From Leptospiraceae bacterium (GTDB taxonomy: Bacteria; Spirochaetota; Leptospiria; Leptospirales; Leptospiraceae): DNA of 64,000 nt. The stretch is taken from contig JACKPA010000009.1 of NCBI GenBank assembly GCA_024233865.1, positions 124,001 through 188,000 of the forward strand, in the 5' to 3' direction. The position numbers and the translations under genes are program-made. Of this stretch, positions 26,883 through 33,668 are shown piece by piece. Position 1 is the first letter of the stretch. Each line of letters opens with the position of its first letter. The notes beneath the pieces were generated by a model that was not told where the DNA came from, made no database searches, and saw only the letters and a program-made list of their open reading frames with translations.

Positions 26883-26921
26883 GCGAAGACTTTCCAGATA
26901 AGGAAATAAAAAAAAGGTTTT
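26876..26921 (+). pseudogene. Fragment of antitoxin-like gene; 46-bp direct repeat, copy 2
   Basis: Directly after the hypothetical gene, the codons from 26876 to the TAA at 26921-26923 read NIGEDFPDKEIKKRF. This matches the C-terminus of the antitoxin-like protein at 25286 (NIGEGIPHEEIKKRF) at both protein and DNA level. Only the tail remains, with an in-frame stop immediately upstream. It is a footprint of a second antitoxin copy, left by recombination between two related cassettes. Confidence 0.7.
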
Positions 26922-26930
26922 AAAAATAAC

Positions 26931-27428
26931 ATGAATCCTAAAATATTTGTTAGCTATAATCCTGGCGTAAAAATAGAAGAATCAACAGCTTTACGATTGC
27001 AAACAATATCTAGTTTATATGATGTAACTGTTTATTTACCTGATAGACTAGGGACAAAACAATTAAAAGAATCCACAAAAGATAGAATTCTCAATTCTAA
27101 TATTTTCGTAATGTTTTCTACAAAAAAACTAAGTAATTCCGTAAAAAGCGAAGCTGATTTTGCTCTTGCTAATGATAAACAAGTAATTATTCTTTACGAC
27201 CATATTATAGGAAAAAATATAAACACAGCTAAAATAAAAGATAAAAACTTTATCGAAATAGAATACGATCCTGAAAGAGAAAATCATATAGATATATTGA
27301 ATAAAGTTCTAAATGCTTCAAATAAAAAAGGTTCAGATGGAAAAATGCTATCTGCAATTATCGGAGTTGGTTTGGGTTTGCTCTTAATGTGGTATTTATC
27401 TGATGACGAAAAGACTGATAATAGATAA
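26931..27428 (+). CDS. TIR-like domain protein with C-terminal membrane anchor
   Basis: The 165 aa protein begins PKIFVSYNPGVKIEESTALR, like the first strand and helix of TIR-type domains, and continues with NIFVMFSTKKLSNSVKSEAD (containing a Glu at residue 74 in the place of the NADase catalytic Glu) and FALANDKQVIILYD. The end (about residues 139-155) is a hydrophobic helix, so the protein is probably tail-anchored in the inner membrane with the TIR-like domain in the cytosol. TIR domains in bacterial defence degrade NAD+. Its last 26 bases overlap the PIN gene, implying one functional unit. Confidence 0.62.
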   Translation: MNPKIFVSYNPGVKIEESTALRLQTISSLYDVTVYLPDRLGTKQLKESTKDRILNSNIFVMFSTKKLSNSVKSEADFALANDKQVIILYDHIIGKNINTAKIKDKNFIEIEYDPERENHIDILNKVLNASNKKGSDGKMLSAIIGVGLGLLLMWYLSDDEKTDNR

Positions 27429-27960
27429 TTCCTTTTTAGATTCACTTTACATTCTCGGATTAGTGGACAAGCTTTCATTGGTATTTAACGAGGTTTATGT
27501 TCCAACAGAAGTTGAAAAAGAATTTCTTAGCAACTCGAATAAAGATTCCAATGATAGACTATATTTTCTTCTAAAGTCCTATTCCCTATATAATTGGTTT
27601 TTCAAGTGTAATACTTTTAATGAATTTGAAATTCGATTACTTTCAATGGATAAGAAAATGCACAAAGGAGAAATTGAAGTAATCGCACAAACCAAAAAAC
27701 TTGCAATAGATTCTTTTGAATATGAGACTCTTTATAGTGGTATTGATGAATCTTACGGAAGGAAAATAGCGAGAACTTTACAACTTCAAACAACTGGAGT
27801 TTTAAAAACATTAGCAAAGTTTCATTTTCTTGAAATAATAGATTACTATGAATCAGTAAATATTTTAATATCAAAAGGAAAAAGATTCAGTAAATCAATA
27901 GTGGACGATGTTTTCAAGGTTGTTCAACTGGAAAAAACAAAGGGAATGGATTTTATATAG
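27403..27960 (+). CDS. DUF3368-like PIN-domain protein
   Basis: The 185 aa protein has a PIN-type fold: RLIIDNSFLDSLYILG with Asp8, a strand VYVPTEVEKEFL, HKGEIEVIAQTKKLA with acidic residues at about 90-92, and GIDESYGRKIARTLQLQTTG followed by KFHFLEIID. That order (D ... E ... GE-E-A ... D-x-x-G-R) matches the DUF3368 branch of PIN proteins, which usually act as toxins with a small antitoxin. Here the partner directly upstream, overlapping by 26 bases, is the TIR-like membrane protein and not a normal antitoxin. Confidence 0.72.
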   Translation: MTKRLIIDNSFLDSLYILGLVDKLSLVFNEVYVPTEVEKEFLSNSNKDSNDRLYFLLKSYSLYNWFFKCNTFNEFEIRLLSMDKKMHKGEIEVIAQTKKLAIDSFEYETLYSGIDESYGRKIARTLQLQTTGVLKTLAKFHFLEIIDYYESVNILISKGKRFSKSIVDDVFKVVQLEKTKGMDFI

Positions 27961-28015
27961 AATTAAACCACTGTCTAAAATCATTATATACTAACTTTAA
28001 AAACGGACACAAACA

Positions 28016-28195
28016 ATGGAAGAAGAAGACGATATAATCGAACAAATAAAAAATGCAGAATTTTTAGATTGGGAAGATTTGGAAACTGTCTTGAAAGAAA
28101 TTCCTGAAAAGCTAAATGACGGAGATATTGCCTTAGACAAAGATGACATTAAGGACTACTTATTATACCATTCCTTACGGTGGAGAACCGGTTGA
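28016..28195 (+). pseudogene. Small acidic ORF, probably frameshifted
   Basis: From ATG 28016 a 59-codon frame reads an acidic helical peptide (EEEDDIIEQIKNAEFLDWED and so on) ending YHSLRWRTG. After about 28170 a different frame (to the TAA at 28230-28232) reads IPYGGEPVDDKKDMEIKKAA, which looks like the natural continuation. A single-base indel near 28165-28175 would join them to a ~72 aa protein. No family is recognised. Confidence 0.35.
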
Positions 28196-28380
28196 TGACA
28201 AAAAAGATATGGAAATCAAAAAAGCAGCATAATAAAAAAGCTCTAAAAGATGAATAAGCCATTTCGATACGATTTTCCATTATATTGATTCTTTCAAATT
28301 TGTTTAAAGTTACTTTAAAAACACATTTTCCTTTAGGGTAAAGGTTTAAAGATTTTTCCTTAAAGTTTAAAAATCGATTT

Positions 28381-28418
28381 ACCCAAAATATTAGTGCTAT
28401 TATATTAATATTTTGGGT
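28381..28418. promoter_or_regulatory. 13-bp perfect inverted repeat upstream of the cyclase gene
   Basis: ACCCAAAATATTA (28381-28393) is repeated in perfect inverse orientation as TAATATTTTGGGT (28406-28418) with 12 bases between. It ends 65 bases before the cyclase start. Size, symmetry and place fit an operator for a dimeric regulator; no T run follows, so termination is less likely. Confidence 0.45.
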
Positions 28419-28483
28419 ATTACATAACCAAACCCGAAATTCAATGGAATTTATAAAATGATGAAAAGTATAGAATAATCAAA

Positions 28484-30589
28484 ATGAAAAAATTAATTAC
28501 TATTATCGTATTTCTCTTAACTATTCAAATTACGATCCATGCTACTGAGCCAATTATGTTAGAAGAAGAGAAAGGTGAATATTTACTTGGACCTCATTTA
28601 GATATATTAGAAGATAAAAACAAAACTTTGCAGGTAAAAGATTTAGCCAAAAATGAAATAGAAAGCTTATTCCAAAAAAGTAGTGATGAAGTTCAAAATT
28701 TTGGGCTTTCTACTTCCGCATTTTGGGTTCGGTTTTATCTTTCAAATCAAGAACAATACAATCGAGAGAAATGGTTAATTGAGATTAGTAATCCTTCATT
28801 GGATTCCATTGAAATTTATTTTCCTACAACTAACAATGGATATATCAAACATATAGGTGGAGATAAACATCCATATTCTGTTCGTCATTTGAGTCATAAG
28901 AACTATGTCTATTTCTTACCATCTAATATAGACTTATCATCTCCTGTATACATCCGTATTACAACTATATCCGAATTCTTCTTTAGAATTAAATTATGGA
29001 CCCTTCGTAAATTTTCAGAATATATTCATTGGGAACAATATATAAACGGAATGTACTATGGTATTTTACTGATTATGATATTGTACAATCTTTTTATTTA
29101 TTTTTCTGTTCGGGATATTAGCTATATTTATTATATTATAGGGACAACTTCTCTTTTTTTCACTTTGCTCTCTTTAGACGGACTTTCTTACCAATATCTA
29201 TGGCCAAATCATCCAAATTGGTCACACAAAAGTCCGGGAATTTTTGCCTTTTTTACGCTTATATGGTGGAGTTTGTTTTGTAAACATTTCTTAATCACCA
29301 AAAGATATGCTCCTATTTTCGATAAAATTCTATCATTTTTAACTTTGATATGTTTAGTTATTATGTTAATCCTATTTGTAAATTATAATTCGCTAATAGA
29401 TGTTATTTCTTCTATAATCACTATTACGTGTATGGCATTCTTTTTGATTACAGGGATTCACGTTTTGAGAAAGGGGTATTCTCCAGCTATGTATTATGTA
29501 CTTGCTTGGATTGGGTTGATTGTAGCAGTCAGTTTTTATCCTTTATGTGGAATTTTGCAAATACCCATTAATTCTTTTTTTGAAAATTATGGAATCAAAA
29601 TTGGTTCTGCTATAGAGATTTTATTATTCTCTCTAGCTCTTGCAAACAAGATCAATATTATAAAAAAAGAAAGAGAGAAAGCTTTAGCTTTAAAATTCAA
29701 AGAATCACAAAAATTAGCTTTGTTGAACAACACGTTTCGCAAATTTGTTCCACATGCTTTTATTGATCTATTGGGAAAATCTAGTATCACTGAAATCCAG
29801 CTTGGAGATTGCATAGAAAAAGAAATGTCTATATTGTTTTCTGATATACGCTCCTTCACAACAATTTCTGAAAACATGAGTCCTCAGGATAATTTTAAAT
29901 TTGTAAATTCTTTTATGAGTGCAATGGGACCTATTATACGACAACATAATGGTTTTATTGATAAATATATTGGTGATGCGATAATGGCACTCTTTAGTGT
30001 TTCAGCAGATAATGCCGTGCAAGCCGGAATTCATATGCTACAAAAAATTAAGGAGTACAATCAAGAAAGATCAAAATATTGGAAAAATTCGATTAATATT
30101 GGAATAGGAATCAATACAGGTCCACTAATGCTTGGAACAATTGGTGAGCAGGATAGAATGGAAAGTACGGTAATAAGCGATGCCGTAAATCTCGCGTCAA
30201 GACTGGAAGGAATGACAAAAATGTATGGAGTCTCTTTTTTGATTAGCGAAGCCACATTGTCTAGATTAGAAAAACCTTCCGCTTATTCTTATCGAATGCT
30301 CGATAAAGTTCAGGTGAAAGGAAAAAAAGACCCGGTTACTGTATATGAGATTTTTGATGGTGATATTCCAGAAATAAAAGAAGCAAAACTATCTATTTTA
30401 GATACGTTTGAAACTGCGATAAACCTCTATTTTGAACAAAAATTTCAAGAAGCTCAGAATCTCTTCAAAGATTGTCAGCAAAAATATCCAGCTGATAAAG
30501 CTACGCAAACATATATTGGAAGATGCCAATTGCTACTCGAAGGCAAGATACTTTGGAATCAAGGAATTACACAATTAGATAGAAAATAA
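28484..30589 (+). CDS. 7TMR-DISM adenylate cyclase (class III)
   Basis: The 701 aa protein has a signal peptide, an extracytoplasmic 7TMR-DISMED2-type domain (FGLSTSAFWVRFYLSN, about residues 25-180), a seven-helix 7TM-DISM membrane part (about 190-400) and a C-terminal class III nucleotide cyclase domain. In the cyclase, ILFSDIRSF (about 451) and DKYIGDAIMALF (about 492) carry the two metal-binding Asp residues. The Lys in DKYIGD and the Thr in MESTVISDAVN are the adenine-selecting residues, so ATP is the expected substrate. The same sensor architecture occurs in the kinase at 42413-44704. Its place between cas7c and cas4 is unusual. Confidence 0.88.
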   Translation: MKKLITIIVFLLTIQITIHATEPIMLEEEKGEYLLGPHLDILEDKNKTLQVKDLAKNEIESLFQKSSDEVQNFGLSTSAFWVRFYLSNQEQYNREKWLIEISNPSLDSIEIYFPTTNNGYIKHIGGDKHPYSVRHLSHKNYVYFLPSNIDLSSPVYIRITTISEFFFRIKLWTLRKFSEYIHWEQYINGMYYGILLIMILYNLFIYFSVRDISYIYYIIGTTSLFFTLLSLDGLSYQYLWPNHPNWSHKSPGIFAFFTLIWWSLFCKHFLITKRYAPIFDKILSFLTLICLVIMLILFVNYNSLIDVISSIITITCMAFFLITGIHVLRKGYSPAMYYVLAWIGLIVAVSFYPLCGILQIPINSFFENYGIKIGSAIEILLFSLALANKINIIKKEREKALALKFKESQKLALLNNTFRKFVPHAFIDLLGKSSITEIQLGDCIEKEMSILFSDIRSFTTISENMSPQDNFKFVNSFMSAMGPIIRQHNGFIDKYIGDAIMALFSVSADNAVQAGIHMLQKIKEYNQERSKYWKNSINIGIGINTGPLMLGTIGEQDRMESTVISDAVNLASRLEGMTKMYGVSFLISEATLSRLEKPSAYSYRMLDKVQVKGKKDPVTVYEIFDGDIPEIKEAKLSILDTFETAINLYFEQKFQEAQNLFKDCQQKYPADKATQTYIGRCQLLLEGKILWNQGITQLDRK

Positions 30590-30630
30590 AAAGATTCGTT
30601 AAAAGATGCTCTTGGGACTGTGTAAAAGTC

Positions 30631-30658
30631 GAATTGATACAATTTTCCAATTCTTTTT
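30631..30658 (+). terminator. Weak terminator after the cyclase gene
   Basis: GAATTG (30631-30636) pairs with CAATTC (30648-30653) and is followed by five T residues (30654-30658), 41 bases behind the cyclase stop. The 6-bp A+T-rich stem makes it weak. Confidence 0.4.
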
Positions 30659-30724
30659 ATGTTACCAAAATCATTAAAATTAAAGTGATAAAGAAAGTCT
30701 GAACAAACAAAAGGAGAAACCAAA

Positions 30725-30913
30725 ATGCCAGAAAGATCATCCATTGATGAAATCATTGACATATACAAAAGAGATGTAGACAGAACATTGCTTCGAGAAA
30801 ACCTGAAACTTACTCCAACAGAGCGAGTCAGAAAACTACAAGACATACTGGAAACATTTGAGAAATTGCAAAACGCAAAGAAAAGGAAACTAACAAAAGA
30901 TGACTCAGTTTGA
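30725..30913 (+). CDS. Small partner protein of the nucleotidyltransferase
   Basis: The 62 aa protein (SIDEIIDIYKRDVDRTLLRE then LTPTERVRKLQDILETFEKL) is all-helical, charged, and overlaps the start of the nucleotidyltransferase gene by 14 bases. Short helical proteins with the LTPTERVRKL-type motif often precede DUF6036-like nucleotidyltransferases, and together they look like a toxin-antitoxin type unit. A good AAAGGAG ribosome-binding site precedes the ATG. Confidence 0.65.
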   Translation: MPERSSIDEIIDIYKRDVDRTLLRENLKLTPTERVRKLQDILETFEKLQNAKKRKLTKDDSV

Positions 30914-31379
30914 AAAGATTATAAAGTTGTTTGAACAACACAATATTGAATACATAATCATAGGTGGATATGCAGCTGCCATACATGGTTCGGCAAGGCT
31001 TACTTCCGATATTGACTTTGTTTACAAAAGGTCTCAAGATAATATCAAAAAAATTGCCCAAGCTTTGAAAGATCACCATCCTTATTTACGGGGTGCTCCC
31101 GAAGGGCTTCCATTTAGGTTTGATGAAATTACCATATCCCAAGGTCTAAACTTTACTTTAAAAACCGATTTGGGAAGTATAGACCTACTGGCAGAAATTC
31201 CAGGTGGAAACTATGAAACAATCAATCCCTACACAATAGAAGTAGATTTATATTCTAACAAAGTAAACTGCGTTAACCTAAAAAAGCTCATTGAACTTAA
31301 AAAAGCCAGTGGCAGACCAAAAGATTTGGAAGTTTTATCAGAGTTGGAATTGCTTTTGCTCGAAGGTCAAGATGCTTGA
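30900..31379 (+). CDS. MNT-type nucleotidyltransferase (DUF6036-like)
   Basis: The 159 aa protein has the minimal nucleotidyltransferase core: YIIIGGYAAAIHGSARLTSD with the GG-x-A motif and the DIDF metal-binding pair, then GSIDLLAEIPGG giving the third Asp. Such proteins transfer nucleotides to proteins or RNAs and often belong to toxin-antitoxin units (compare MntA or AbiEii families). It overlaps the small helical protein at its 5' end by 14 bases and cas4 at its 3' end by 8 bases, so cas4 translation is coupled to it. Confidence 0.8.
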   Translation: MTQFEKIIKLFEQHNIEYIIIGGYAAAIHGSARLTSDIDFVYKRSQDNIKKIAQALKDHHPYLRGAPEGLPFRFDEITISQGLNFTLKTDLGSIDLLAEIPGGNYETINPYTIEVDLYSNKVNCVNLKKLIELKKASGRPKDLEVLSELELLLLEGQDA

Positions 31380-31989
31380 TTGGTCAGAGGATGAAATCAT
31401 TCCCATTTCCGCCATTAGTCACCATGTCTATTGTCCAAGACAGAACGCTTTGATCCACATTGGAGGTGTTTTTGAGGACAATGAGCTGACCGTGTCCGGC
31501 AACATCGGACATGAATTTGTGGATGAGGAAAAGTCCATTGAAGATCATGGAGTGCACAAAGAAACATCCTTGCCAGTGTATTCCGATACTTATGGAATCA
31601 GAGGAATTGCGGACATTGTGGAGTTTCCTAAAGGAGAACCACCCTTTCCCATAGACTACAAAAATGGTAAGGTTTCTTCTTGGCAAAACCACGAAGCCCA
31701 ACTCTGTGCATTGGCAATCTGTTTGGAAGAAATGCTACAAACGATAATTCACAAAGGTGCCATATACCATATCCAATCCAAAAAGAGGCACGAAGTTGAT
31801 TTCACTGGCGAACTCCGGGAACTTACTCTTAGAGCAATTTTGGAGATTCGAGAACTCTTTCTAAACATGACCATTCCCAAAATACCTTATAGCAAAAAGT
31901 GCAACCAATGCAGTTTGTACAAGCATTGTCTTCCCGAACTCAATACAAATCAAAAAAGGATTGATATATTCAAACCGGTAAATTACTAA
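31372..31989 (+). CDS. cas4: Cas4 exonuclease
   Basis: The 205 aa protein is a RecB-type nuclease of the Cas4 (type I) group: HHVYCPRQNAL with the first Cys, GIADIVEF with a metal-binding Asp, PIDYKNGK with the D-x-K part of the PD-(D/E)XK site, and CNQCSLYKHC with the last three Cys of the iron-sulfur cluster. Cas4 trims prespacers and helps select PAM-flanked DNA together with Cas1-Cas2. The start at 31372 lies inside the end of the nucleotidyltransferase gene; cas1 begins one base after its stop. Confidence 0.94.
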   Translation: MLDWSEDEIIPISAISHHVYCPRQNALIHIGGVFEDNELTVSGNIGHEFVDEEKSIEDHGVHKETSLPVYSDTYGIRGIADIVEFPKGEPPFPIDYKNGKVSSWQNHEAQLCALAICLEEMLQTIIHKGAIYHIQSKKRHEVDFTGELRELTLRAILEIRELFLNMTIPKIPYSKKCNQCSLYKHCLPELNTNQKRIDIFKPVNY

Positions 31990-31990
31990 C

Positions 31991-33022
31991 ATGTCAAACA
32001 TCGTTCAAAATATTCTTTATATAACAAAAGACGAACTCTACGTTCACCATGAGCTGGAAACCGTAAAGGTAGAGCATAAAAAACAAACCTTATTAAAAAT
32101 TCCAATTCATCATTTGCGGGGAATTGTGATCTTTTCCACCAGTTCTATTAGTCCGTCTTTGCTACATAAGTGCTTGAGTCTTGGAATTTCCGTAACCTAC
32201 CTTTCCATCAATGGGAGGTTTATGGGTCGATTGGAAGGCTACAAATCAGGAAATGTACTTCTTAGAAAGGAGCAATTCCGAAAGTCGGAAAACGATAACT
32301 TCAAGGTTAAAATTGCAAAGTCTGTTGTAGCAGGAAAATTACAAAACTCAAGGATCAATCTTCTCCGAACGGCAAGAGAAACCAAAGAAGGTGAATCGGA
32401 AAATACAATTCGTTTGGTTGTTTCACAGATTGAAAGCAATTTGGAAAAACTACGGTCTTGTGATTCTTTAAACGAAATCCGAGGGTATGAAGGAAGTTCT
32501 GCCAAGCTCTATTTTTCTGTTTTTAACCATTGTATCCTTCACCAAAAAGAAGACTTCTCCTTTGATAAAAGAACCAAACGTCCACCCAGAAGTCGTGTGA
32601 ATACTCTGCTTTCTTTTTTGTATTCCATGTTCACGAATGATTGTTTGTCTGCTTGTCAAAGTGTAGGGCTTGATCCATTTGTAGGGTTTATGCACGAAGA
32701 ACGACCGGGAAGACCGTCGCTTGCTCTTGATTTGGTAGAAGAATTTCGAGCCATGTCTGACAGGCTTGTTTTGACCATGATCAATCGAAAGCAAATCAAA
32801 AAAGAAGATATAACGGAAAGACCGGGAGCTGTCTATTCCCTAAATGATGATGGACGACAAAAAGTTTTAAAAATCTACCAAGAACGCAAAAAAGAGGAGC
32901 TTACTCACCACTATTTGAACACAAAGTGCATGATAGGTGAAATTCCTCTATTGCAAGCAAGGCTTTTGGCAAGGACAATACGTGGTGAAGAAGAAAACTA
33001 TATACCGTTTATTTGGAAGTGA
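31991..33022 (+). CDS. cas1: Cas1 integrase, type I-C
   Basis: The 343 aa protein has the Cas1 signatures: IRGYEGSSAKLYFSVF with the catalytic Glu, FVGFMHEERPGRPSLALDLV with the catalytic His and acidic residues of the metal site. Length and motifs match the type I-C branch. With Cas2 and Cas4 it inserts new spacers next to the leader. The start is one base behind cas4 and cas2 follows after three bases. Confidence 0.96.
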   Translation: MSNIVQNILYITKDELYVHHELETVKVEHKKQTLLKIPIHHLRGIVIFSTSSISPSLLHKCLSLGISVTYLSINGRFMGRLEGYKSGNVLLRKEQFRKSENDNFKVKIAKSVVAGKLQNSRINLLRTARETKEGESENTIRLVVSQIESNLEKLRSCDSLNEIRGYEGSSAKLYFSVFNHCILHQKEDFSFDKRTKRPPRSRVNTLLSFLYSMFTNDCLSACQSVGLDPFVGFMHEERPGRPSLALDLVEEFRAMSDRLVLTMINRKQIKKEDITERPGAVYSLNDDGRQKVLKIYQERKKEELTHHYLNTKCMIGEIPLLQARLLARTIRGEEENYIPFIWK

Positions 33023-33025
33023 GAT

Positions 33026-33316
33026 ATGTTTATATTAGTTTGTTATGATGTAGAAACAATTACTGCGGAAGGACGGAGACGGCTACGCAAGGTAGCCAAA
33101 ACCTGTGAAAGTTATGGGCAGAGAGTCCAAAAGTCTATCTTTGAATGTAAGATGGACAAAGCGATTTATCTCAAGTTTGAGCACAAACTGCTAAAGATTA
33201 TTGATCAAAAAACGGACAGTCTACGCCTTTATTTTATAGACGAAGATTCCGTAAGCAAGATAAAAACGTTTGGCAGAAGTGAGATTATTGATTTTGAAGA
33301 GCCTTTGATTATTTGA
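33026..33316 (+). CDS. cas2: Cas2
   Basis: The 96 aa protein shows the ferredoxin-like Cas2 fold: FILVCYDVETITAEGRRRL with Asp8 at the position of the conserved acid, then YGQRVQKSIFECKMDKA and a C-terminal strand DSLRLYFIDED. Cas2 dimers bridge two Cas1 dimers during spacer acquisition. It is the last cas gene; the array leader begins about 350 bases further on, after a reverse-strand gene fragment. Confidence 0.94.
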   Translation: MFILVCYDVETITAEGRRRLRKVAKTCESYGQRVQKSIFECKMDKAIYLKFEHKLLKIIDQKTDSLRLYFIDEDSVSKIKTFGRSEIIDFEEPLII

Positions 33317-33338
33317 AAAAGGAAAATTATTCAACAAT

Positions 33339-33668
33339 TCATCCATCAATAGAAAAGCATCCGTAACCTTTTCTCTTTAACATAGCATTGGTTCCATCCA
33401 TATTAAATTCTTCCGGATCAAATTCACTTCCTAACCAATCCATCATTTCTTCATATTCTTCGTTTTTCGGATCACTGATAGTTTTAAGTAACTCGGCGTA
33501 TCCATAAACACCACCACAATCTTCCGGTGGACAATTCCGTTTACCGGCAATACATAAAGGATATTTTGCTTTTGCTTCCCTTGGTAGAATTTTTTCCAAG
33601 ACAATTGCATGTTCCCTGCTATTACCAAAATAATCGTATATGATCTTTTGTGTTGGTTGGGAGATCAA
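33339..33668 (-). pseudogene. N-terminally truncated pRiA4b ORF-3-like protein
   Basis: The 109-codon frame, with a TTG as only possible start near 33668, reads VLEKILPREAKAKYPLCIAG, then CPPEDCGGVYGYAELL and WLGSEFDPEEFNMDGTNAML. These are C-terminal blocks of plasmid pRiA4b ORF-3-like proteins, which are normally 170-200 aa. The N-terminal half (the IWRRI / GW..HLHxF part) is missing, and the usual YDFGD(D/S)WEH segment is altered to YDYFGNSREH. An in-frame stop lies shortly upstream. It is probably a decayed remnant sitting between cas2 and the CRISPR leader, on the opposite strand. Confidence 0.72.

Noticed and set aside
26931..30589. TIR-like protein plus class III cyclase as a Pycsar system
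   Set aside because: The cyclase has the ATP-selecting Lys/Thr residues and a 7TM receptor part, unlike known pyrimidine cyclases; the TIR-like protein has no cyclic-nucleotide-binding domain; and about 1 kb with other frames lies between them.
31291..31371. Longer form of cas4 starting inside the nucleotidyltransferase gene
   Set aside because: The first 27 codons translate the nucleotidyltransferase in another frame; Cas4 homology starts near the ATG at 31372.
19195..33316. Type III CRISPR signalling
   Set aside because: No Cas10, Csm/Cmr or CARF-domain gene is present; the cas genes are all type I-C.
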